DNA of 64,000 nt from Typha latifolia (Eukaryota; Streptophyta; Magnoliopsida; Poales; Typhaceae), in contig CM034106.1 in assembly GCA_019914945.1 (NCBI GenBank), positions 2,294,001 through 2,358,000 on the forward strand, written 5' to 3'. Position 1 is the stretch's first letter, and every line of letters starts with the position of its first letter. Below the pieces are notes generated by a model that saw only the letters and a program-made list of their open reading frames with translations, had not been told where the DNA came from and searched no databases. A program made the position numbers and the translations under genes. Shown piece after piece: positions 33,471 to 44,480 of this stretch.

Positions 33471-35007
33471 GTCTAGACTGAGCGAGTAAATGATCATTGT
33501 AGCTATTATAAATGAAGTAACAAAATGTTATCATGCAAAATGAAACAATAAAATGTAGTTACGTTGAATATTAAATAAGCATATGTACATGCATGACTTG
33601 AGTACCACAAACCCATAAAATATATTATAACTATAGTGTCCATACTACTCCTAGACTATGAAGGATTCATTTGCCTGACTTGCAGTTGCATGCACTCCTC
33701 AATTATCTAAACCTCATGCTCTAAGATCTTTCTCGTACAGTGGTGAATCTACCAAAGTAACCATACATAAGAATAATACATATATAGAACTAAAACATAA
33801 ATAAGCGCCAATGTCTTATGAGATTAGGTGGATACACCATAAACTCTTCTATTTATAATCCAAATAACAACGATATTAGTATTGCCGGTCTTAGGAGCCA
33901 TTAGGACCAATTATAGGTACCCCAATTCACTACTATGCAAAAATAAAGTTGACTTATAACAATTATTGTGAGTAGATTATAATTCTTGATAATTAATATT
34001 TAATGCATTGATCTAATATGGTCACAACTATACATAGAGACTTGGGATGAAAGATAACAAATAAATCCACTTGGTCTATCCTTAGGCCCAAAATAATATG
34101 TTGGCTCCATTGGTGGCTTGATGATCGCAAGTTGAATTTGAAGACCCCAATTTTTTTTCGTGCCCTTCATCTTGTGTCAAATCTGGTCTCTCATGCAAGA
34201 GTCTCATTTTAGGCCAAATATATTGAAGTTAATTGCAACCAAGGGCCCAAGGCCCAACCTAGGCATAACTTGGGTTGTGTTGCCCGCAACCCACTCATAG
34301 GCAACTGGGTTAGGTTAAGACTCAACCCAAGCTTAACTTACCCCCTTCCTCTCTCTTAGCGAGAGGCAAACCAAGAGAAGATAAAGGAGGTGGTTACTTA
34401 CAATCACCACCAACAACATATGAGGCTAGCTCTGCTGCCAACAACTAGTCAAGGAAGGATGCACAAGGCCGAGAGGGTTGATTGGTGTAGTTGACGGCAA
34501 GGGAACATCCACTCCATGGTCAACGACCATGGAGATTTCTATTATAACCAAGCAAGCCATGAGGGCTCTAAAGAAAAGGCACAAATAGTTTCATCTAGAG
34601 GAAAATAACACAAAAACCAATACAAATACCCTAAGAAACCGGCGATAGGGCACCTATGACACAAGGACATTGAGGGAAAGTTTTTCGAGTAGGTGTGGGG
34701 TGAACACGAGGTCACAAGACAATCTCTCTAAAAAAGCCAAAACATCACACAAAAAAAAGCTGGAAGACTACATGCAACCAAGTGAAATTATCTCGAGGAG
34801 GAGAAAGAGGACTCATTGATGGTTCAAGAAAAGGGGTCTACTCACACCTACAATGCTCTAGCGATGGGTTTGGTACAACAAGAAGAAAGGGGAAAATGTG
34901 GGTGATTACAAGTGGAGCCAAGAGAAGAAAAAAAAGAAAATGGAGGATAATTTGGTAAGGATTGTGGCTAGCACAGGTGCATTAGTTTTTTTTATTGGGT
35001 GTTACAT
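33471..35007 (-). mobile_element. Gypsy-type LTR (3' LTR of minus-strand element)
   Basis: Read on the minus strand it begins TGTAACACCCAAT at 35007, preceded by a purine-rich stretch (AAGGTGCATAAAGGA), and lies directly downstream of a gypsy integrase remnant. TGTAACACCC resembles the start of the LTR at 5285. GGGTT-rich sequence at 34240-34340 resembles 12760-12990 of the nested LTR. The left border (the LTR end) is uncertain. There is no gene here. Confidence 0.5.
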
Positions 35008-35079
35008 CCTTTATGCACCTTGCAAAAAAAATTTAAGCAATGGCATCACTAAAATGTTGGAGTTTCACTATCACTAAGT

Positions 35080-35805
35080 CGCCTTTCTTTGAAGTCTCGA
35101 GGCTTTTGATTCTTGTCCGCTCACTTTTATATCTTTTGTGATACCTTCTCAAGATAGATTTTTATAATCTTTACATTTTGATGCCACTCCTTGGCAAGAT
35201 GATATGTCGAAGTACTGCTGCATTTGTGGTTAACCACCAAAGTATGCGGTATGGAAGATTATTGTCTCGTGATAATTTTGAAAAAAAAAATTTCTTTTAT
35301 GTAGAGCTTTACAACATGTTGTATGAGAATTGGACAATGTCAAGTAATTTGACCAAATCTCCCTAATTAGCACTTATAAAATGCCACAAATATTGCTCAA
35401 GAAGAGTATCCATTTTTTCAGTTTGGCCATAAGTTTAGGGATGACAGCTTGTGGAAAATTAGAGTTTTGACGATAAGAGCTTGAACAACTCTATCCTAAA
35501 TTAACCTAAGAATTGGGGATCCCTATTGCTTACGATGTTTTATAGAACTCCCCAATAGTTGGCCACATGACTTAGAAACAAACTAGCTACTTCCTTAGTG
35601 ATGTAGTATAGCAAATCTAGTGTAAAGGTCGCATACTTTAAAAATCGATCGATCACAACTAATTTAAGGCAATGTCCTAGGCTTCTAGTAAGATTACGAT
35701 AAAATTTAAAGAGACATTTTCCCATGGTCATCAAGAACGAGGAGCAACTACGACATTCCACATGGAAGCGTGGCATATTTTATCCTGCTGGCAAAGAAAA
35801 CAAGT
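35080..35805 (-). pseudogene. Gypsy integrase remnant
   Basis: The minus strand shows CFLCQQDKIC (end of the HHCC finger), then VVIDRFLKYATF and FLSHVANYWGVL (catalytic core, DRFSKYA...VKYWG type). After frame breaks come KLLDIVQFSYNM and AKEWH, typical of chromovirus-like gypsy integrase C-terminal regions. Stops and frameshifts are frequent. Its 5' end stops exactly where duplicated block B begins (about 35810). Confidence 0.75.
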
Positions 35806-36869
35806 GTGAAGTTAGGGAGAAGTTTCTACTTTCAAACAATATTTATAGATACACAACGCCTTATATGGCTTCGAAGAGCAGTTCTTCGCTATGGTATGCA
35901 GTGATATCATTGTGCTCTCAAGTTATCTTCTCCTTTTGGTAATGTTCACCTTATTATTGTAATTTTTTTCTATTGAGCATTTATATAATGTGGTTGCTAA
36001 CAGTGTCTTACTTGGTTATGCTTAAATGTATTTATTATCTGTAGATAAAAGTTTCTGGAGTCAACCAGGCTGCAATAAATCAACAAGGTCGCGGGGGCTT
36101 GTCTAGTTTAGTAGTACAGTAACAGCTATTAGCTCTCTTGTATTTCTTGAACCCTTGAGTTCGATAATCTGGTCTTTTCAAGCTTAATTGGAAGAGAGTG
36201 AAGCTACAAAAATCTTTTGTTTTAGATAAATTCAAGCCCAAACAGGAGTTAGCTTGTGGAAGTCAGTGCACTGTGAGGATAAACTTGAGAATCTTCTTGC
36301 CTTGTAACTGTGCTGATCTTTGACGGGGTTGTATGCTAGTTGAGATCATATTTAGTTCTTTTCCTGTTTCAGTCTGTCAAGTGGTAATGTCTCAAGCCGT
36401 GTAACCAGTCTCTCTAGTAATAGAGGCAAGATTGCATATATTCTTCCTTTTGCCAGACCCTGCATTGGTGGGAGCTTGGTGCACCTGGAGACGCTAAAAG
36501 ATTACTACGACATGATTTTATTCGTGCATTCTCTTACATCATCCTGTCATCATATGATTTCTTTCAAGTTGATTTTCTCCGAACTTTCTTCATCCATGCA
36601 CTGAATGTGGCAAGTAACTTGGAATTAGTTAAATACACTCCTCAATGGCATTGGCTTCTGAGGGAACGACAACGAGTGGACAGGGAGAAGACACCATGGC
36701 TAATCGTGCTCATGCATGCGCCGCTTTACAACAGCATTGAAGCACACTATATGGAGGGTGAAAGCATGAGGAATGCTTTTGAGAGTTGGTTTGTACAACA
36801 TAAAGTTGACTGTTGAAATTTGGCTCAAATTCAAATTTCAGTATTTTGCAGGCTTAATGTGCCAGTGCG

Positions 36870-37107
36870 TTCGAACGGGCCCTGGGGGCGTTCGAACGCA
36901 GTTCCCAGATAGAGACTGAGTGATGTAGGCATTTGAACGACCTAGCTGCGTTGGAACGCGAGCCAACCTGAGAGCAGACTTTTGTGCAGGCGTTCGAACG
37001 ACCCTGCCGCGTTCGAACGACCCAACCCCCTCCTGCGTTCGAACGCCCCTTTGGTTTTGTTGCTTTGATATTGGGGGCGTTCGAACGCGCTCCCAAGGGC
37101 GTTCGAA
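36870..37107. repeat. TTCGAA palindrome array in left copia LTR
   Basis: Seven exact TTCGAA cores (36870, 36891, 36993, 37012, 37038, 37080, 37102), mostly within GCGTTCGAACG, plus two decayed ones (TTTGAA at 36932, TTGGAA at 36951), occur in 238 bp. They are spaced irregularly, about 20-100 bp apart. The right LTR has five exact copies (39657, 39676, 39739, 39781, 39803), with others changed to TTCAAA or TTTGAA. Confidence 0.9.
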
Positions 37108-37649
37108 CGTGATGCAGAGAAACCCAATGTGAACTGGCCCTATAAATAGAAATGTTGGGTTTTAGGGTTTGGTGTGGGCATTTTGCAAGAGAGAAGAACT
37201 TGTAGGGGAGAGCCACCATTGTTTAGAGTGAGATTAGAGTTGTAAAGTCTTTGTATTTGGTGATTTGCATAGTGGATTGAAGATTCCTTCGCCCGTGGAC
37301 GTAGGCACTTTGCCGACCCACGAAACCTCGTCTCTCTCTTTTTTCTCTTTGTGGTTTGCATATATTTGGTGTTCATATTTGTGACTACCTTGGGTATTTG
37401 AAGTTCTCTACAACTAGCATCTTGTATTTGGAGTTCTCATATTGATATTGATATTAGATTTGCTAATATTTGGTTTGCCCTAAATTATTGCTATTCCATT
37501 TGGATTTGTTTGAGGGTGAAGGATTTTGCTTCTGCTTCCCTCACCCATTTGGGTATTTGCACAACAAATGGGTATCAGAGCTTTAAGTTTAGAAACCTAG
37601 GCTTTGAATTTGGGGATAGCATTGATTTGCAAATATGTTGGAATCATCT

Positions 37650-38950
37650 AAATCAGGGAAACTTGTTTCAAATGCAAAATTGAAGTAGAGAAATTTGATG
37701 GCACCAATAATTTTGGAATGTGGCAATGTGAAGTGATAGACGTCTTGTTTCAACAAGAATTGGACATCACCTTGGAGGAGAAGCCCGAAGATGTATCCGA
37801 GAGATTGGAAGAAAATGAATCGACAAGCTTGCAGCTCCATTCGGCTTTGTCTAGCAAAGGATCAAAAGTACTTTGTGATGAAGGAGACCTCGGCGAAGAG
37901 CTTGTGGAAGAAATTGGAAGACAAGTTTATGACTAAGAGCATTAAGAATAGGCTCTATTTGAAGAAGATGTTTTTCTGATTTCAGTACAAGGTTGGAACG
38001 TCTATGGCCGAGCATTTGAATACTTTCAACAAGGTACTTGCGGATTTGCAAAATTTGGATGTGGAAATTTTGGATGAAGACAAAGCCTTAGTGTTATTGA
38101 ATTCGTTGCCCGATGTATATGATTATTTGACTACTACCTTACTGTATGGAAAAGAATCTATTTGTTATGAGGATATTGCAAATGCATTGATCAATAATGA
38201 ATATCGCAAGATAGATAAGCAGGTCCATATGGACTCTCCATCTGAAGCATTGATAGTGGGTGGTAGATCAAAAACTGGAAAGTTTAGCAAGCAGAGTGGA
38301 TCGTCCAGTAGATACATTTCTGCTAGAGATGAATGTTCATATTGTCGCAACAAAAGGCATTGGAAGATTGTCCGGCTTTGAATGGCAAGGATCAATAGAA
38401 GGGAAAGGCAAATGTGGCCGATCTTGAAGATGAGTTTGATAATTTGGATTTGGATATTGCACTTAGCAGTTCATCTGTACTATGTCATACAGATGAGTGG
38501 ATTTTGGATTCGGGTTGCACTTTCCATATGTGTCCTCATCGAGATTGGTTTTGTACTTTTGAAGAACTAAGCAATGGCATGGTTTTTATGGGTAATGATA
38601 ATACCTGTAAAATTGAAGGAATTGGCATAGTTCGTTTGCAGTTGCATGATTGATCAGTGAAAGAGTTGACGGGGATACGATATGTCCCTCATTTGAAGAA
38701 GAATCTCATCTCATTGAGCGCATTGGAATCCAAAGGCTTCACAATCACAATGAAAGATGAAATTTTGAAAATTGCATTGGAAATTCGAGTTGTGATAAAA
38801 GGCCTTCGGAAAATGAATTTGTATGTGATAGGCAAACATGATCGTAAATCACAAAGCCCAAATTTGAAGAATGAGGTCTCCAAGAGAATTGTAACTTTTT
38901 GAGAGTCTTCTATTTTGAATCAGAAGCATTTGCATAATGGCATAAGCAAA
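37650..38950 (+). pseudogene. Copia gag and protease remnant
   Basis: Frames read FDGTNNFGMWQCEVIDVL, then TMAEHLNTFNKVLADLQNLD-like capsid sequence (38004-38381), and a damaged zinc knuckle CSYCRNKRHWK. Next comes EWILDSGCTFHMCPH (38490-38535), the copia protease active site DSG, and then RYVPHLKKNLISLSALESKG, a GAG-pre-integrase segment. Frameshifts and a stop separate these parts. Integrase, reverse transcriptase and RNase H are absent, so the element could move only with help from another copy. From 38950 to 39534 there is no recognisable coding sequence. Confidence 0.85.
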
Positions 38951-41900
38951 GACTTTTCGTAGTAGGTGGAGAATGAAATCCTTGGTGCTTCGCCAAAGTC
39001 TACCAAAGCAAGGAATTTGGATGTAGAAAACTCAAGTTTGCATTAGGTGGAGACCTCAACTCAGAAAACTTTGTAGAAAGAAAAATCAATTGCAGTTAGT
39101 AGACCGAGAAGAAAGACCTAGAAGTTTACACGGTGTCCTAACAGAATGGCATATGCACTTCTAGTTGTTCATGACGACAGTGCAGTTGTGATTGGGGTCA
39201 AGGTTCAACATTGTTTAGACTTGACCAATTATTTGCATATTTGACTACTTGGCATTGGCATGGTGCATTCACTCGTTTTGCATTGGTGGAGACAGTTGTT
39301 TGGCATCTTTGAAGTCTCATCATAGTTTGTTGCCTTTGGGTTTTGGAGTGGTGCACATACTTTGCAACGGTGAAGACCATTTGGAGTTTATTTTGGAATT
39401 GTTTGCAGAAATTATTTGAATTTGGCGTCATTTGACGCAAATTTACAGGTAGTGCAATTTTGGAATTTGTAGTCACTTTGCAATGGTGGAGAGTGATTTG
39501 GTGAAGTTGTGAATCTTTCGCCAAGGTGGAGAATTATTGAAATTTGGCTCAAATTTAGATTTCAGCATATTGTAGGCTTAATGTGCCAGTGCGTTCAAAC
39601 GAGCCCTGGGGGGCGTTTGAACGCAGTTCCCAGACAGAGACTGAGTGATGCAGGCGTTCGAACGGCCCAGCCTCGTTCGAACACGGACCAACCCGAGAGC
39701 AGCTGTTTCTGTAGGAGTTCAAACGGCCCCCTCCTGCGTTCGAATGCCCCTTTAGTTCTACTGTTTTAATGTTGGGCGCGTTCGAACGCGCCCCCGAGAG
39801 TGTTCGAACGCGACGCGGAAAAACCCAATGTGAACCAGCCCTATAAATAGAAATGTTGGGTTTTAGGATTTGGTGTGGGCATTTTACAAGAGAGAACTTG
39901 TCGGGGTGAGCCACCATTGTTTAGAGTGAAATTAGAGTTGTAAACTCTTTGTATTTGGTGATTTGCATAGTGGATTAAAGATTGCTCCGCTCGTGCATGT
40001 AGGCACTTTGTCGAACCACGTAAACTTCGTCTCTCCCTCTTTTCTCTTTATGGTTTGCATCTATTTGGTGTTTATATTTGTGATTACCTTGGGTATTTGA
40101 AGTTCTCTACAACTAGCATCTTGTATTTGGAGTTTTCATATTGATATTAGCTTTGCTCCAAATTATTGCTATTCTATTTGGATTTGTTTGAGGGTGAAGG
40201 ATTTTGCTTCTGCTTCTCTCACCCATTTGGGTATTTGCACAACAGTTGACATGATCTTTGCAGGCCATGTTCATGCCTATGAGAGATCGGTGATTTCCTC
40301 AACTATATCTTTAAGTAGAGATATGCTGATTTTACTTTCCACTAAAATTCTCAATTATACTACATATTCTTTAGTTTGGGAGATTAAATAGTATCTCCTT
40401 TAAATAATTGATTAACATTTTCATCTAATTGAGATTTCTATTCCTCTACAGTATCGAATCTCCAACGTCAACTACAATATAACATCTGCTAAACGTTATC
40501 CTGTACCTGATAAATCTGCTCCTATTTATGTAACCGTTGGTGATGGAGGCAATCAGGAAGGTCTTGCTTTGCGGTAAAGGAAGTTTGCAGAAGAAAACCC
40601 TTCGATGTTTCTCAGTTAATTCACATTCTTTTCATCCTAATTGATAGGTTCTCTGATCCGCAACCAGACTACTCTGCATTTAGAGAGGCCAGTTATGGAC
40701 ATTCTACATTAGAATTGAAAAACAGAACTCATGCTTTCTACAGATGGAATAGAAATGATGATGGGAAGCCTGTGCCAACTGATCTTGTTGTATTTCACAA
40801 CCAATACTGGTGAGTTTAACAGACTCCGGTAGAAAAATATTTTAACTTTTTGACTGATTTTAAGCAATCTATATCTACTACAACATCTCAGTGGCTTTTT
40901 GGTTGCCGGGTTTATGAAAATAAAGTTTCACTGAAACCTGAAATTTACTGAAAACAAGTTGCTTTCTCTTAATCTTCTGTCTGATTAGTACTAACATTAT
41001 ATCTCTGGCATAATAACAGAATAAGTAAATAACCCTCCATCACAATATCGATATCAAATTTACTCAGATTCTGGGAAAAAAAAATCATGCAATGTCTATT
41101 TATCTATCTCAAAATATTTTTATTCTTGTCAACTGATCAAAATGATTTGCCACGCTGACATGGCAAGCAATGCTCGTCGAAGGAGACTGAAAAAGCATCA
41201 TCATTCCCAGAACTGCGATATCTTTGTTGCCACATTCTGAAAGATTATAAATGTTTGGGGGCTGTATCAGGATGTATTGAATTGAAAAGCTTTTAAATGT
41301 TGGAGGCTGTATCAGGATGTACTGAAAAGCTGAAAAACAGTCTGCATCAAACTTTTCTCATGTATGGGCCGAAAATAAAAACATACCGTCTCAAGAAGTT
41401 GTTGAGTTTGTTCTGTTAAGTACTGTGAGAAGTAGATGCATCGATTCTAGGAAACTGGGTGTAATAAACTATAATAGATTGTGCAACATTCCTCTGGCAG
41501 GATTCAGTATACATCTTGCATTTCAAGGACAACCTTGAGTGTCCTATGAGGAATCAAACTCTGTCAACCAATGTTGGTGCAAGTGCTCCCATGCAAGCTC
41601 TGTCAACCAATGGAAAGCTAAATTAAATATCTTCCACTGCTTCTTCCAACAAAGGATCCAATATATCAGGCCATCATTAACCTTAAAGTACCCATGGGTT
41701 TATTTCATCAGCAAAGTTACAAAACTAAATTGCGGATCTCAACGGTTTGTGGCATTGGGGTTTTGGATTTAGTGATAGATAGTATGTCTTACATATTAAT
41801 AGTGAAATTACAATTGGTACCCTATATATTTTACCAATAAAATAAACTACTTTTATTATTATTGGTTATCAATAGAGCATTTCATTTGCTAAAAATAAAC

Positions 41901-42091
41901 CCCGTTTTCCTCATCCCTTGATGGTGATCTAAAAACTTACTCCTTCCGCTAGTTCCATTTTCTGAAGGTAAGGAATGCCAAGTCAAGAAATTCTTCGGCA
42001 AAAGAGTGTCAGGTTTCTCTCCTGGGATCCGACGTGTCGTGTCATCCGGAAAGAAGGAAAAAAAAATGTATATAAATTCTTGGAATGGATT

Positions 42092-42666
42092 TAGGGGTGA
42101 AAACGGGTCGGATTAACTCCGACTTGACCTGACTCGGATCGAATTCAGATAAAAATTTCTATTCGATTCGGATACGGATAGAATTTTTGAAAAAAATTCG
42201 GATACGGATTTAGTTACCGGTCGGATATATTTTTCGGATTTGGATACGGATATCGGATATTCGTTTACTCACATATTTTTTTAAATGATTTATAATTTTT
42301 AGTTTGCTTATTTAAATAGTAAATATTAATATTATTACTAATAATACGTTATATATTATTTATAGAGATTAATTTCTGTAATTTTATATATTTGGCATAT
42401 AAAAAAATTATTTGTTGTAAAACTCTTAATAATTTTTTGTTTAATTATATCTAAATAAAATATTATAATTATTTTAAATTTAATTAATATTCATTTAAGA
42501 TCCGATCCTCTATCCGAAAATTATCCAAATCTGTTTAGTTAGGATATAGTTTTAAATTTTGTTATCCGTCCAATATCTGTATTCGAATCCGTATCCGGAC
42601 TAAAAATATGAATTCGGATATGAGTTAAGTACTATCCGATCCGTATCCAATTCGTTTTCACCCCTA
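42092..42666. mobile_element. 575-bp hAT-type MITE, copy 2 (in block B)
   Basis: Same ends (TAGGGGTGAAAACGGG / CGTTTTCACCCCTA), same length and same target flanks (aatggatt / aatagatt) as copy 1 at 22364. It was carried along in the block duplication, not inserted anew. Confidence 0.8.
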
Positions 42667-44480
42667 AATAGATTGCACCAAACACTGAATAACTATTTTA
42701 TTATTAAAATACCCATCAATTTTGGATTTATATCATAATTCCTCTTGGAACTTATTGACATCCATCTCATCTCGCACACGTCCTCTATCGGAGTGTGATA
42801 TCTGGGAAAAAGGCTGTGAAAAGGCACAGTTTAAAGGAGAGTTAAAGTGGTACAAATCAATCTTTATTTAAGAAATTGATGGGTTATTTGTGAGAATAAA
42901 TATTTTGAGGGATTTGGCTACAATGATTCTTTTTAGATAAACAATTATCCCTTTAATGTTCTATGTAGTCCATTGTTTGCCAAAGTTGCAGTCTTTGTGA
43001 GTGAGCTAAGATAATAATCAGATATAAAGACAACGATCTTTTACTTTTGAAAGTCATCATGAATATGGAAGAGCGTAAATACAAGTATCAAATTTCTCAC
43101 TCATATTATCTTTAATACAACTTGAAATGTGCCACTCGGAGATGTTGAATAACAAAGTATGCAATAATTATTTCACTCTTTGCTTTGATCTTCTCGGAAG
43201 ACTTACAATTAATTAACTTGAAAAATTCCACAAAACCACTACATGAAACTGGATCGGTACAGTTTCCAACACTCCAGTTCAACATCGGGAGTTTATTTTT
43301 TTTCTAAAGAAAAAACATAAACATTATAACCCCACACCAAATAAATTCAACATCCAAAACAACAATATCACATCATTTCACCATAAAACTGAACAAAATA
43401 AAACAAGCAAAATAGTATCACCATCAAAACTAAGACAACAAAAACTACACATAAGCAACCAGGATGGAAGAAAAAAAAAATCAAGATATCAGCAGAATCA
43501 TTTCTTCTGGTTCTTGTGAATAATTTCTTCTGGTTCTTCTTTCATTCCTCTGCTCTAGAGCGTCCGCATTCTTCATTCCTGCCCAGCAAAGTAACATAGT
43601 ATTAATCTGATGTAGAAGCTCGACATATCCCTTCTTGTCGGAAAATTGAAAATTTTTACTATTTCTATCTAGCCAAGTGCACCAGATACAAGCTGATCAC
43701 CACAATCTCTGCTTAACACTTCTTATCTTTTCAGCATCATGAGTTGATGGTCTTTTGGGTTTTTGTCATGAAATCACACTTCTTGTTTAAAACCTTCAAA
43801 AAGATTGAAATCTATATAGAGCAATAATCAATATCGGTTTTTCAAACCTAATTAAAACAAAGAATCAAATCATTTGATATGGATCTATCCTGTAGTGTCA
43901 TCACCGTATAAACACGGTAGGAATTGTACAATTCTTTGGAATAGGATCATAAAAAAATCCACTTTTATTTCAACAAATATAAGGATGAAGAGGCATCGTC
44001 GTGATTAGTTGAATTATTGACATCAACTATAAGTTTCTATTTTTCGGAGAAACATGTGAATCTCATAAAGTTCTCACAAGACTAATCTGAAATGTGAACT
44101 CGAAATTAAAATTTGCCACATCATTTCTGAATTGCAAACTGGTTATTGACCAAACAGAAAAATCCAAGTAGTATTGATGTTACTGAAACACCTAATGTGT
44201 AACATGTTTGTCAGTAATCTAAAATGACCAACCAGGAAAATAGTTAATGAGAGAGAACGTACTACGATCTTGCCTATACGAATTTAACTAACTAAAAATT
44301 TAAGAAGAATGGGCACATCTTGGTGCACTAGACTACAGGGAATGCTATAAAGGCACCGAAAAGTTTCATTGGATATATAAAAAGAACAGACAATTGAGAA
44401 ATGTAAATATAAGGACGGACGAACGGGAAATTCATTGTTATATCCCGAGGAATTAAATATTAAGGGGACGGTGAAAGAAC
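42667..44480. other. Spacer and 3' flank of NLR-B
   Basis: Homologous to 22939-24779. No gene is supported. Relative to block A there are small indels, for example near 42995-43020 and 43500-43540. Confidence 0.6.

Larger units (their letters stand above)
36811..40244 (+). mobile_element. Internally deleted copia retrotransposon in PAP26 fragment
   Basis: The left LTR is 36811-37566 (756 bp) and the right LTR 39535-40244 (710 bp). The left copy starts TGTTGAAATTTGGC and the right TATTGAAATTTGGC, and both end TTTGCACAACA. The target duplication is gttgac (36805-36810 and 40245-40250). The primer-binding site GGGTATCAGAGC follows the left LTR, and a purine-rich tract AAGGTGGAGAAT precedes the right one. 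The 1.97-kb interior keeps gag and the protease start only. The LTRs differ at many sites, so the insertion is not very recent. Both LTRs hold arrays of GCGTTCGAACGC. Confidence 0.93.
35816..41240 (+). pseudogene. PAP26: PAP26 duplicate fragment (exons 5-9), dead
   Basis: It corresponds to exons 5-9 of the intact gene: 35816-35938, 36629-36810 plus 40251-40289 (exon 6, split by a retrotransposon), 40452-40573, 40648-40809 and 41162-41240. Exons 1-4, with the signal peptide and the GDLG, GDLSY and GNHE ligands, are absent. Exon 5 has lost 16 bp after GCAGTG and has further small indels, giving frameshifts. Exon 6 carries a 3.4-kb copia element between the VLMH and GHVH motifs. The exon 9 acceptor TAG became CAT. 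Exons 7 and 8 are otherwise well preserved and keep Arg where the intact gene has W400. It cannot encode a working phosphatase. Confidence 0.92.

Noticed and set aside
36870..37107. CRISPR-like array
   Set aside because: Spacing is irregular, the repeat is only about 12 bp and palindromic, and it lies in a plant retrotransposon LTR.
36854..37219. Minus-strand open frames with repeated RSNA motifs
   Set aside because: The repeats are translations of the GCGTTCGAACGC palindrome within an LTR. 39555-39917 and 57475-57820 are similar.
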